A stretch of DNA of 64,000 nucleotides, taken from contig CM049306.1 of NCBI GenBank assembly GCA_026874595.1, positions 2,122,019-2,186,018 on the forward strand, written 5' to 3'. The translations under genes were made by a program, and so were the position numbers. Position 1 is the first letter of the stretch; every line of letters begins with the position of its first letter. This DNA comes from Sipunculus nudus (lineage: Eukaryota; Annelida; Sipuncula; Golfingiida; Sipunculidae). Under the pieces are notes generated by a model that ran no database searches, had not been told where the DNA came from, and worked only from the letters and a program-made list of their open reading frames with translations. Shown here in pieces: positions 48,846-62,149 of the stretch.

Positions 48846-50545
48846 AGGTGAGTAGACATAAACCCTGTCAGGGGAGGAGACATAAACCAAGTCAGGTGAA
48901 GAAACATAAAACCTATCAGGTGAGGAGACATAAACCCAATCAGATGAGGAGACATAAACCAAGTCAGGTGAAGAAACATAAAACCTATCAGGTGAGGAGA
49001 CATAAACTAAGTCAGGTGAAGAAACATAAAACCTATCAGGTGAGGAGACATAAACCCAATCAGATGAGGAGACATAAACCAAGTCAGGTGAGGAGACATA
49101 AACCAAGTCAGGTGAAGAAACATAAAACCTATCAGGTGAGGAGACATAAACCCAATCAGATGAGGAGACATAAACCAAGTCAGGTGAGGAGACATAAACC
49201 AAGTCAGGTGAAGAAACATAAAACCTATCAGGTGAGGAGACATAAACTAAGTCAGGTGAAGAAACATAAAACCTATCAGGTGAGGAGACATAAACCCAAT
49301 CAGATGAGGAGACATAAACCAAGTCAGGTGAGGAGACATAAACCAAGTCAGGTGAAGAAACATAAAACCTATCAGGTGAGGAGACATAAACTAAGTCAGG
49401 TGAAGAAACATAAAACCTATCAGGTGAGGAGACATAAACTAAGTCAGGTGAAGAAACATAAAACCTATCAAGTGAGGAGACAAAAAACCAAGTCAGGTGA
49501 AGAAACAAACCCTATCAGGTGAGGAGACATAAACCAAGTCAGGTGAAGAAACATAAACCCTATCAGGTGAGGAGACATAAACCCAATCGATGAGGAGACA
49601 TAAACCAAGTCAGGTGAGGAGACATAAACTCAATAAGGTGAGCAGACAAATTCCCAATCAGGCCAAGGAAACAAACCCTATCAGGTGAGCAGACATTAAC
49701 CCAATCAGGTGAGCAGACATAAACCCAGTCAGGTGACCAGACATAAACCCAGTCAGGTGACCAGACATAAACCCAGTCAGGTGAGGAGACATAAACCCAA
49801 TCATGTTAGTAGACATAAACCAAGTCAGATGAGGGGACATAAACCCAATAAGGTGAGGAGACATAACCCCAATCAGGTGAGGAAACATAAACTGTATCAG
49901 GTGAGGAGACAAACCCAGTAAGGTGAGGAGACATAAACCCAGTCATTAAAAGAGACATAAACCTGATCAGGTGAGGATAAATTAACCCAATCAGGTGAGG
50001 AGACATAAACCAAGTCTGGTGAGGAGACATAAACCAAGTCAGGTGAGGAAACATAAACCCAATCAGATGAGGAGACATAAACCCAATCAGGTGAGGAGAC
50101 ATAAACCCCATCAGGTGAGCAGACATAAACCCAATCAGGTGAGCAGACATAAAACCAGTCAGGTGACCAGACATAAACCCAATCAGGTGAGGAGACATAA
50201 ACCCAATCAGGTGAAGAGACATAAACCAAGTCAGATGAGGAGACATAAACCCAATAAGGTGAGGAGACATAATCCCAATCAGGTGAGGAGACATAAACCC
50301 AATCAGGTGAGGAGACATAAACCCAGTCAGGTGAGGAGACAAAAACCCAATCAGGTGAGGAGACATAAACCCAATCAGGTGAGGAGACATAAACCCAATC
50401 AGGTGAGGAGACATAAACCAAATCAGGTGAGGAGACATAAACCAAGTCAGGTGAGGAGACATAAACCAAGTCAGGTGAGGAAACATAAACTGTATCAGGT
50501 GAGTAGACATAAACCCAATCAGGTGAGGAGACATAAACCCTATCA
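48846..50545. repeat. 24-bp minisatellite, about 70 copies
   Basis: Units ATAAACCCAATCAGGTGAGG AGAC. The left half (48850-49640) alternates three unit variants in a larger ~72 to 144-bp pattern; the right half is more uniform. The eight-codon period makes long ORFs on both strands. Confidence 0.95.
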
Positions 50546-51215
50546 GGTTGGGAGACTCTTGATGCAAACATGCCTTAATATTTAGAGGTCTATCCCAAAA
50601 AAACCCTTTTAGAGACACTGCATCACATATGAATCAGTAGTCTAACTTGAAAAATTCATGAAAGATCCATAAATTATTCAATTGTTTACAAAACCTTATC
50701 AGGATAGGAATAATAAGATACACTTCTCATGTTAATTAGAAGAGAGTAAGAGTACTAGTTATTTTTTGAGATTGTGAAGAATATGAAATTTGCATATTTT
50801 AGAATTTAAAAATTCCTGAAAAATATCATTCCTGTCTGACTGAAACCTAATTAGGAGAGGAGACCCATAACATATTCCTACTATATATAAGTAGCAGTAA
50901 ATATGGGTAAAACTTTTTGAAATATCACATTACATTATAATTGCTAATCTCAAAACTGGAGTTATTCATACAAAAGTCCAAAAGTCATTCTAGTCATTCC
51001 AACATAATCATGTAATTAGACCATTAGATACACTTGCCATTTAAAAAAGAGGTGAACAAGAGCAACATTTTTGTTTAGAAATTCTACCTCATATGATTTT
51101 TCATTAAAAATGGCTAAAATTCAGAAAAAAAATTAAAATCATTCAAGTGTGAGCAAAACATAACCAGGTCAGTAGACTGATATGGTACACTTGTCATGTT
51201 AATTAGAAGTGAATA

Positions 51216-51665
51216 CTGTGGTTGCCTTTTTGTTCGAGGGTTTTAATTTCGTGATATTCACATTGGGAAATAATCGCAAAAATGAAACCCTCGGGAATAA
51301 TAGGCCAATTGAGTATGTCCTTCTTATATATATATATACACTATATATATATAGTGTAGCCAATACTTGTATGTGAATAGGTAAGAACAGTGAGAAATTT
51401 TATGATAAAATTCATCCATGGAGGTATAGGGAAAATGTTCCCTTAGATTTGATTTACTCTGTATGTGCTGTGTGTACGGGCCCATCGTTATATGAGAAGA
51501 ATATTACAAACTCATCACTTCTCTCATTTTATGATACACACAGGTATTGCTTTGCCAAAGATTTGATATAGGTTCTGGTGAGATCGCGAAAAAGAAACCC
51601 TCGCGAAACATAAAAAATGGAGAAATCGCGAAATTTCAGCCTCACGAATATGAAGCCAACCACAG
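51216..51665. mobile_element. MITE-like element with TA target duplication, inserted in a minisatellite unit
   Basis: The ends CTGTGGTTG and CAACCACAG are inverse. Internal inverted motifs (CGAGGGTTT / AAACCCTCG, TTTCGTGA / TCGCGAAA) extend the arms. TA flanks both ends (51214-51215, 51666-51667). The flanks joined across the element give GAAGTGAATATGAGG, exactly the sequence of the 48-bp units that follow. The size (450 bp), TA duplication and lack of an ORF fit a Tc1/mariner-type MITE. A TATATATACACTATATATAT palindrome lies near its centre-left. Confidence 0.85.
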
Positions 51666-51667
51666 TA

Positions 51668-54600
51668 TGAGGTTATATGTTCATGAGATATATTAATGTT
51701 AATTAGAAGTGAATATGAGGTGATATGTTCATGAGATATATTGATGTTAATTAGAAGTGAATATGAGGTGATATGTTCGTGAGATACATTGATGTTAATT
51801 AGAAGTGAATATGAGGTGATATGTTCGTGAGATATAGTGATGTTAATTAGAAGTGAATATGAGGTGATATGTTTGTGAGATATATTGATGTTAATTAGAA
51901 GTGAATATGAGGTGATATGTTCGTGAGATAAATTGATGTTAATTAGAAGTGAATATGAGGTGATATGTTCATGAGATAAATTGATGTTAATTAGAAGTGA
52001 ATATGAGGTGATATGTTCCTGAGATAAATTGATGTAAATTAGAAGTGAATATGAGGTGATATGTTTGTGAGATATATTGATGTTAATTAGAAGTGAATAT
52101 GAGGTGATTTGTTCGTGAGATATATTGATGTTAATTAGAAGTGAATATGAGGTGATATGTTCGTGAGATACATTGATGTTAATTAGAAGTGAATATGAGG
52201 TGATATGTTCTAAGATAAATTGATGTTAATTAGAAGTGAATATGAGGTGATATGTTCGTGAGATATATTGATGTTAATTAGAAGTGAATATGAGGTGATA
52301 TGTTCGTGAGATAAATTGATGTTAATTAGAAGTGAATATGAGGTGATATGTTTGTGAGATAAATTGATGTAAATTAGAAGTGAATATGAGGTGATATGTT
52401 CGTGAGATATATTGATTTTAATTAGAAGTGAATATGAGGTGATATGTTCGTGAGATACATTGATGTTAATTAGAAGTGAATATGAGGTGATATGTTCGTG
52501 AGATATAGTGATGTTAATTAGAAGTGAATATGAGGTGATATGTTCGGGAGATAAATTGATGTTAATTAGAAGTGAATATGAGGTGGTATGTTCGTGAGAT
52601 AAATTGATGTTAATTAGAAGTGAATATGAGGTGATATGTTCGTGAGATAAATTGATGTTAATTCCAAGTGAATATGAGGTGATTTTTCGTGAGATAAATT
52701 GATGTTAATTAGAAGTGAATATGAGGTGATATGTTCGTGAGATATATTGATGTTAATTAGAAGTGAATATGAGGTGATATATTCATGAGATATATTGATG
52801 TTAATTAGAAGTGAATATGAGGTGATATGTTTATGAGATATATTGATGTTAATTAGAAGTGAATATGAGGTGATATGTTCATGAGATATATTGATGTTAA
52901 TTAGAAGTGAATATGAGGTGATATGTTCATGAGATATATTGATGTTAATTAGAAGTGAATATGAGGTGATATGTTCATGAGATATATTGATGTTAATTAG
53001 AAGTGAATATGAGGTGATATGTTCATGAGATAAATTGATGTAAATTAGAAGTGAATATGAGGTGATATGTTCGTGAGATATATTGATGTTAATTAGAAGT
53101 GAATATGAGGTGATTTGTTCGTGAGATACATTGATGTTAATTAGAAGTGAATATGAGGTGATATGTTCGTGAGATACATTGATGTTAATTAGAAGTGAAT
53201 ATGAGGTGATATGTTCTAAGATAAATTGATGTTAATTAGAAGTGAATATGAGGTGATATGTTCGTGAGATAAATTGATGTTAATTAGAAGTGAATATGAG
53301 GTGATATGTTCGTGAGATAAATTGATGTTAATTAAAGGTGAATATGAGGTGATATGTTTGTGAGATAAATTGATGTAAATTAGAAGTGAATATGAGGTGA
53401 TATGTTCGTGAGATATATTGATTTTAATTAGAAGTGAATATGAGGTGATATGTTCGTGAGATACATTGATGTTAATTAGAAGTGAATATGAGGTGATATG
53501 TTCATGAGATATATTGATGTTAATTAGAAGTGAATATGAGGTGATATGTTCATGAGATATATTGATGTTAATTAGAAGTGAATATGAGGTGATATGTTCA
53601 TGAGATATATTGATGTTAATTAGAAGTGAATATGAGGTGATATGTTCATGAGATATATTGATGTTAATTAGAAGTGAATATGAGGTGATATGTTCATGAG
53701 ATATATTGATGTTAATTAGAAGTGAATATGAGGTGATATGTTCATGAGATATATTGATGTTAATTAGAAGTGAATATGAGGTGATATGTTCATGAGATAT
53801 ATTGATGTTAATTAGAAGTGAATATGAGGTGATATGTTCATGAGATATATTGATGTTAATTAGAAGTGAATATGAGGTGATATGTTCATGAGATATATTG
53901 ATGTTAATTAGAAGTGAATATGAGGTGATATGTTGGTGAGATATATTGATGTTAATTAGAAGTGAATATGAGGTGATATGTTGGTGAGATATATTGATGT
54001 TAATTAGAAGTGAATATGAGGTGATATGTTGGTGAGATATATTGATGTTAATTAGAAGTGAATATGAGGTGATATGTTCATGAGATATATTGATGTTAAT
54101 TAGAAGTGAATATGAGGTGATATGTTCGTGAGATATATTGATGTTAATTAGAAGTGAATATGAGGTGATATGTTCATGAGATATATTGATGTTAATTAGA
54201 AGTGAATATGAGGTGATATGTTCATGAGATATATTGATGTTAATTAGAAGTGAATATGAGGTGATATGTTCATGAGATATATTGATGTTAATTAGAAGTG
54301 AATATGAGGTGATATGTTCATGAGATATATTGATGTTAATTAGAAGTGAATATGAGGTGATATGTTCGTGAGATATATTGATGTTAATTAGAAGTGAATA
54401 TGAGGTGATATGTTCGTGAGATATATTGATGTTAATTAGAAGTGAATATGAGGTGATATGTTGGTGAGATATATTGATGTTAATTAGAAGTGAATATGAG
54501 GTGATATGTTCGTGAGATATATTGATGTTAATTAGAAGTGAATATGAGGTGATATGTTCATGAGATATATTGATGTTAATTAGAAGTGAATATGAGGTGA

Positions 54601-54862
54601 TATGTTCATGAGATATATTGATGTTAATTAGAAGTGAATATGAGGTGATATGTTCGTGAGATATATTGATGTTAATTAGAAGTGAATATGAGGTGATATG
54701 TTCGTGAGATATATTGATGTTAATTAGAATTGAATATGAGGTGATATGTTCGTGAGATATATTGATGTTAATTAGAAGTGAATATGAGGTGATATGTTCG
54801 TGAGATCTATTGATGTTAATTAGAAGTGAATATGAGGTGATATGTTCGTGAGATATATTGCT
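51668..54862. repeat. 48-bp minisatellite, about 66 copies
   Basis: Units TGATGTTAATTAGAAGTGAA TATGAGGTGATATGTTCGTG AGATATAT. The period of 16 codons leaves a 550-codon minus-strand ORF that is a by-product. A rare GTTCTAAGATAAATT variant recurs 1006 bases apart (52210, 53216), showing block duplication. Confidence 0.97.
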
Positions 54863-56739
54863 ACCCATGTGAAATTAATGACAGATGGAGCAAAGCACTA
54901 TAATCAGTTCATCTTTATAGTTCTAGTATGAAACAAATGTCTGACAAGTCAGGAGATTCACCCAACCAAGACTTCGCTTCTAGTAACATTAGAAGATTCT
55001 AGGGCAAACTGATAAAATTTGCACCATGTCTGTCTGGGTGCTCAAAATCATGTTTTCGGCCTGTAGCTGGCAGAATATAGGTCACAATGGCTCAGCTTCC
55101 CAAGAACATTTGCCAAGTACATCCTAAATAAAATTTTCATGCTCATTGTTCCTATTGAAATTATACATTTATTGAAAATGTCAAACCTAATGTACAAGAC
55201 GGATGTACATGAAGAATAAGGTATGCCCAACATCTCTGTCAAATATGCTGAAGCGATCACATGCTTCATTATAAGTCTGGACAAATGTTATTGAAACAGT
55301 TTACAGGCTGAATGAAATTTGTTAAGTCTGGACAATGTTTCTACTTTTTTACAAAGTGGACTTGCTGGACATATTTCATGCTAACAGTTCTCATTTTGTG
55401 TTAAAAAGTCATTAATATTTTAGGCCAGCCAAAAAATTCATCCAAGAAAATTCCCTAAATCAATTCTATCTCGGCGAAGGCCAGATAAGAGAAATTCAGC
55501 CACTTAAAATAGCATACTACGTAAAGTCAAGCATGATTAAAATGAAAATGAAAGATTGTATAGATATGTTCTTTTCTAGCAGCCTGACCTAAGCAGACCA
55601 CTATTTCTCTCGTCATATTAACTGTAACATACTCAGCTTGGTATCAACTATATTCAGTTATTCAACAGAAAGAAGTTCCCAGTAATGGGACAGAGGTTGA
55701 TTAAATCCAGCTCTGCCACCCAACACTCGTGAAAAAATTAGTGTTGCAAATATTGATCCATGGAGGGGTGTTTGAGTGTTTGGTTCTGCAGGCAATAACA
55801 TAAGCCTGAAAAACACTAAGTAATTACCGCAAGCTTGTCCCATTAATGAATGATAAGAGAAAACTGTCAAGCTGCACAGCGCTACGCATCAGTCTGCTTA
55901 CAGCACTGAGAAAAACAACAGGAAAAGTCCCATTCTCAGGCAGTAAGAAAAATGAGATATGTTATTAGAAACCACCGTTACAAGGACATAAATACTGTCG
56001 TTTTACCAGGCCTCTCTCCCGGCAGATGACCTCACAAGAAATGATAGTGAAGATGGAAATCTGCAAATGCCACTTTGATCATGTCAAATATTGATCCATA
56101 CAGCGGCGGTGTAAGGTGACAGGGTCCACAACATGCTTGTTATTAATCAACAGACATATTTAGGCTGTATCTGCCAAATAGCCTCCATGCAGATCTGAAT
56201 TCCCCTTATAAAAAGTGACATTATATCCTGTATGCGTGTAGATAATTGTCAGTGCCTGCCAGAAGGCTGGTTGGCCTGGCTGGGTTAATTAATTGCAATG
56301 TGTAGCCACAGTTTACAGCTATTTGTCATATTCTTGGCAAGAGATTCAGCAGCACTGTCAGTACAATATAATTTTACATCTATAATATTCTCTTCTTTTA
56401 CTTCTGGGCTGCCTGATATAAAGATGGCTTTGCTTTACTCTATGAACACTCACCAACTCTGCATTTACACTATGAACACTCATAGCTCCAGCTTATATAA
56501 CCAATAGAAGCATTTTCAAATTCATAATGTGCAATTCATTATGGATACTAAACCTTCCTAGAACAAATCTCAACCATTCAAAGATTACATAACATTTATA
56601 AGCCAGTCTCATGTTGGCATGACCTCAGTGGGACAATATTCATAGGAAATTCTTTAATTCAGTTTCCTTATAAATGAACATTTATTTGCATGACAAAATT
56701 AGATGTTCAAATTAAGTGTTTATGCATGCCTTGTCAAGT

Positions 56740-58410
56740 AGGTCAGCCCATCGGTTGGCTGTGATACCAGGCATGGTCTGGTGGGTCAGCCCATCAGCTG
56801 GCTGTGTGATATGAGGCATGGTCTGGTGGCCAGGTCAGCCCATCAGCTGGCTGTGATACTGGGCATGGTCTGGTGGGTCAGCCCATCAGCTGGCTGTGAT
56901 ACTGGGCATGGTCTGGTGGCCAGGTCAACCCATCAGCTGGCTGTGATACTGGGCAAGGTCTGGTGGGTCAGCCCATCAGCTGGCTGTGATACCGGGCATG
57001 GTCTGGTGGCCAGGTCAGTCCATCAGCTGGCTATCATACCGGGTGGGTCAGCCCATCAGCTGGCTGTGTTACCAGGCCTGGTCTGGTGGCCAGGTCAGCC
57101 CATCAGCTGGCTGTGATACCAGGCATGGTCTGGTGGGTCAGCCTATCAGCTGGCTGTGATACCAGGCCTGGTCTGGTGGGTCAGCCCATCAGCTGGCTGT
57201 GATACTGGGCATGGTCTGGTGGGTCAGCCCATCAGCTGGCTGTGATACCAGGCCTGGTCTGGTGGCCAGGTCAGTCCATCAGCTGGCTATGATACCAGGC
57301 CTGGTCTGGTGGGTCAGCCCATCAGCTGGCTGTGATACCAGGCATAGTCGCGTGGCCAGGTCAGTCCATCAGCTGGCTATGATACCAGGCCTGGTTTGGT
57401 GGGTCAGCCCATCAGCTGGCTGTGATACCGGGCATGGTCTGGTGGCCAGGTCAGTCCATCAGCTGGCTGTGATACCAGGCCTGGTCTGGTGGGTCAGTCC
57501 ATCAGCTGGCTGTGATTACAAGCATGGTCTGGTGGGTCAGCCCATCAGCTGGCTGTGATACTGGGCATGGTCTGGTGGGTCAGCCCATCAGGTGGCTGTG
57601 ATACCAGGCCTGGTCTGGTGGCCAAGTCAGCCCATCAGCTGGCTGTGATACCAGACATGGTCTGGTGGGTCAGTCCATCAATTGGCTGTGATACTTGGCC
57701 TGGTCTGGTGGGTCAGCCCATCAGCTGGCTGTGATACTGGGCATGGTCTAGTGGGTCAGTCCATCAGCTGGCTGTGATACTGGGCATGGTCTGGTGGGTC
57801 AGCCCATCAGCTGGCTGTGATACTGGGCATGGTCTAGTGGGTCAGTCCATCAGCTGGCTGTGATACTGGGCATGGTCTGGTGGGTCAGCCCATCAGCTGG
57901 CTGTGATACCGGGTATGGTCTGGTGGCCAGGTCAGTCCATCAGATGGCTATGATACTGGGCATGGTCTGGTGGGTCAGCCCATCAGCTGGCTGTGATACC
58001 ATGCCTGGTCTGTTGGCCAGGTCAGCCCATCAGCTGGCTGTGTTACCAGGCCTGGTCTGGTGACCAGGTCAGCCCATCAGCTGGCTGTGATACCAGGCAT
58101 GTTCTGTGGCCAGGTCAGCCCATCAGCTGGCTGTGATACCAGGCCTGGTCTGGTGGCCAGGTCAGCCCATCAGCTGGCTGTGATACTGGGCATGGTCTGG
58201 TGGGTCAGTCCATCAACTGGCTGTGATACTGGGTATGGTCTGGTGGCCAGGTAAGCCCATCAGCTGGCTGTGATACCGGGCATGGTCTTGTTGGGTCAGC
58301 CCATCAGCTGGCTTTGATACCCAACATGGTCTGGTGGGTCAGCCCATCAGCTGGCTGTGATACTTGGCATGCATGGTCTGGTGGGTCAGTCCATCGATCA
58401 GCTGGCTGTG
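56740..58410. repeat. ~43-46-bp minisatellite, about 38 copies
   Basis: Units CATCAGCTGGCTGTGATACT GGGCATGGTCTGGTGGGTCA GCC, alternating with a longer form containing GGCCAGGTCAG. Repetitive ORFs across it are artefacts. Confidence 0.95.
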
Positions 58411-58649
58411 GTTCAATTAAACATGTGACCTGCTGTGATACTAATGGACGCTGTGTAACAGTCATGTGGACTGATTTATGATAACCCATGCTGTAAATAT
58501 ACTTTAATTTTTAATATATGCATGCTTGTAGTTCATATTTATACATTTTAAAATGAATCACTGGAATGATTTAACAATATTAAGTGTTCAGAAACAGATC
58601 AAGTTGACACTGTGGATTGTATAAAATGTACTACACATGAAAACAAGTT

Positions 58650-59046
58650 GTCTGAGGCTGAAACGGGTACAAAATTTTGGACTCGAGTACCCGACATGCA
58701 TTACCTGACTCGGACTAGAGTACTCGTTACCATGGCAACGCTGTAAAGATAAAACAGACATTTCTTTACAGAGGCAAAATATGCATAAATTTGACTTCGT
58801 GACGGCTTAACTTTATTTGAACGAAGGAATAGATATTTGTCATTACAAGACCTCTGTTAATTGGACTAGCATATGTTTAGAGCCCTATGCCAGGCTACGA
58901 TAATGAATAAATAATCCTACAACCTGCCCGTAAATTTGCAGTAATATTCAGATATGTATGTACATACACAAGTACTTGAGTCTAAATTTTGGACTCTGTA
59001 AGTATTACCCGGACTCGAGTACTCGAGCACTCCTTTCAGCCCTACT
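58650..59046. mobile_element. Small inverted-repeat element, possibly hAT-type MITE
   Basis: The left end GGCTGAAACGGGTACAAAAT TTTGGACTCGAGTACCCG is roughly inverse to the right end (GACTCGAGTACTCGAGCACT CCTTTCAGCCCTA). GGCTGAAA-type ends resemble hAT elements. No ORF is present. The target duplication is unclear (CTGAGG occurs near both ends). Confidence 0.55.
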
Positions 59047-59127
59047 GAGGACAACAGAGCTCACTGGTACAAGCATACAAAAAAAAGAGAGCACCTAAGG
59101 GAAACATAATATTCCCGTCATATTTCT

Positions 59128-59350
59128 TGTGACCTCTGACCTCACTGAATTAGTGTGGATTTTGCCAGGGATCAAATTTAGGCGAGATATTATATTGGTT
59201 AATATTAATGTTGAGTTCCATCACAATCCATCACTTTCCTGCTAAGTTATCACACCAACACCATATAGTGGCTCGGTGACCTATGATCTCATTAAATATG
59301 TGTGGATTTAGCCTAAAATTAAACTCAACCTAAATAATCTATGGGTAATG
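59128..59350. repeat. Two modules related to the 22120-22760 repeat
   Basis: GTGACCTCTGACCTCACTGA and GTGACCTATGATCTCATTAA, each followed by TGTGTGGATTT, in the same orientation as the copies 37 kb away. Confidence 0.7.
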
Positions 59351-62149
59351 TCACAGAACATCAGTATAGTTTAACTGAACATTTTCGTAAGCATTTGAGC
59401 AATAAGCCCAACAAAAAACTTTAACCTGAATTGTACAAAAACAACGGGCTGACCTATGACCTTTTGACCACCAAATCAAAGTTGGGTTTCCTAGCCCCTT
59501 ATACAGTTCATATATGAAATACTAGCTGATAAACCTGTTATACAGGGCTTTTTACTGGGATTGGGGAGATGAATTAATGAAGATGAATGTTGACACTTTT
59601 TTTTATTCTAAAAGTTAAAAGAAAATACAGATTTTCAGTGGGATACTGTATCAAAAAGATAAGTACAAATATTTTTTTTTTTTCATTTATTTTGCGACAC
59701 TACGCTCGTGGCAAGAAATTCATATACTTTATGTAAATACCTTGTAGACCTGGTGAGTAATGTTTACATTTGCGAACTGGAATGACGCACAGGGGCATTC
59801 AGGTACAAATATCTTTGACTGGTTATGCTTGTTGAACAAATTAAGAATGGACTGATGTTAGGAAGACATGAAAGATGAATTTAATGTAAGTTTTAAGGCA
59901 AGGAAACTATTCCTGAAGAAAGATACAGTTTTGAAACATGCAAACAACATTAGTAGCAGAAGCGGGCCCAAGTGGCACAACTGTTTATTAACCATATCAG
60001 ACAAATTTTGAGGCCTGGAAACCCCGTCTTCACCCACCCCTACCCCTTTTCTGGAAATGTAGACCTAGTATTAGATTTTGTCATTAACCCTCCTTAGTTG
60101 AACCCCTCCTTTTCATAAGTAAGAGTCATGTGTTTTTCACATTTACTGATCATGCAAGTGGGTCAGAGCTTGGGTCAAATTGTATCAGTGGTTGCTGAGT
60201 TATGGAGTTAACAAACAAGGGACCTATGGGTCACTGTGGTCAGCTGATGTTAACCTTGAAGGTAAAAATCTAAAATAATATCAAATGGAGATTAAGTGTA
60301 GGAGGAAGAGGTAATAAAGGCCATGGTTGGTTTATATGATTGGTTTGTATTGATGAGCAAGAAATTGTTGCATAAAATATTTTGTGATCTGACCATGTGT
60401 TTCCTAATGTTGAAACTAAAGCATGTGAGCAGTTTGTGAACAAATGATCTGTACTATTACCATGATCATTAGTTGGTTTTTCGATTAACTGTTGACATTT
60501 CAGTAGTTAACACATTTGTTCAATTGAATCTATTTTTTTTGTATAATATATATTATTAAATATATATGTATTTTTTTATGAAATGTATACATTTGAAATA
60601 TAGCTAATTAACAACATAAAACAGGGCAAACAAAGCCTGATCTCAAATTCTGCTGAGGCAGGAAAATAATGAACAAATGTTTGTATTAAATCCTCATTTT
60701 TTTATCACATCAATTATTTTCAAGCTTAAGTTTATATTTCTATATGTTTCCAATTTAACATATATATCTGAATATAAAAGTTGATTCATAATTCTCAATT
60801 GCATCATCATAAATCTCAATCTTGTCAGATAACACCACATCATGCATACAAATGTTTATTTATTTTTTACCACAAAAATATATCTTTTAAATCTGCAAAA
60901 CAAAAAATATCTAAAAATAATACTTGATTTAGATTTCACAATTTTTAATTGTGTCTTTATTTATCCATAATGTGCTTCATATTTTATAATAATTTAAGCA
61001 TACTGATGGGTTCAATTATATTTGTTAAAATCATTTAAAAGAAAATTGATTTCTTTAAAAATGCTACATTACACAACATTGCATCTTCTGGATTACACCT
61101 TGAATTATTTTTTCAAGGAAAGTTTTTGCATATCGGAGTGGAAACAGCATTACAATTAAGGAGATACAGTGAAAACAATAACAATTACTGCATAACACTT
61201 GGTGGGTTGGGTTTGTGGGGGGGGGGGGGGGGTGATATGAGAATAACTGTACACCTGTCACAGCAGGGGATCTCCCCCAGTGACTGTAACAAATCAAAAC
61301 CCTGGCATAGCTGACTTCCAGTGACCTGGAGTGGGACCCTGCATCTGTAATCAAAGCAAGTGACTACAGAAACCATTTGAAAAGCTAAGAGAAAATGGCC
61401 CAGCTTAAATGAACCTCTGTAAATTATAGAATAATGGACATGAGCTAAAGCATATGGACTGTGTAATAAATGAAACCTTTGGCCTGAAACCATTTAGTGA
61501 TGCACCAAGGGAAAAAATGGGCCTACGGTAAGTGTCATATTAAAGTTCTACTTCATAAACAAATAATGTGTGAAGGTAATTAAGTTTTCAAAAGTTAAAT
61601 ATATGGCCATATGAGTTAAAAATTAATCCCACAAAGTTTGACCAATATTCCTAATTCTAAAAACTAGGTTTAACAGTGTTATTCACACCTAGGCCCCGCC
61701 AACTTTAAGAGATATGAATGAAATGCTACAAAGTATTTATATCTTCTTAAATCTTGTCAGTTAGCACTTACATTAAGTCCTAATATTTTACCATATTTGA
61801 ATATTAGGATTAAATTCCTGAAATTTTTTTTCTTTAAAAAAATCAAAATTGTCCAAGTCTCGACAAAAAGGATTTTTTTAACATAAAAATTATAAGCTTT
61901 GTCTTGTATATTAGTCCTGTGTATCGAAGCCGTGGGTCAGGGAGGGGTCTCTGTTGTTACTGTTCATCGCTGAAAAAATGTGAAATTATAAGATTCATCT
62001 TGTTTAGAGTACACGTCTGTCAACAGAATGGGAAGGGGGGGGGGGGGGGGGGGGGAGAGAAAGGCTCTTGTGGTATTTATGCTGGCAGCCTGATCAAGCT
62101 CAACAAGAGAGAGGGCTTGCCGGAGAGTGATGGGATTACATAATAGCCT

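Noticed and set aside
48822-50618. Long repetitive ORFs on both strands
   Set aside because: A consequence of the 24-bp period; both strands open at once is typical of stop-free repeats.
53216-54868. 550-codon minus-strand ORF
   Set aside because: The 48-bp unit is a multiple of three and free of stops in that frame; the protein is a pure 16-residue repeat with no signal, start context or conserved domain.
55985-56059. Possible upstream E93 exon (CEVICRERGL before GTAAAA, minus strand)
   Set aside because: The phase needed to join 48380 gives an in-frame stop, and the residues do not match the expected family segment.
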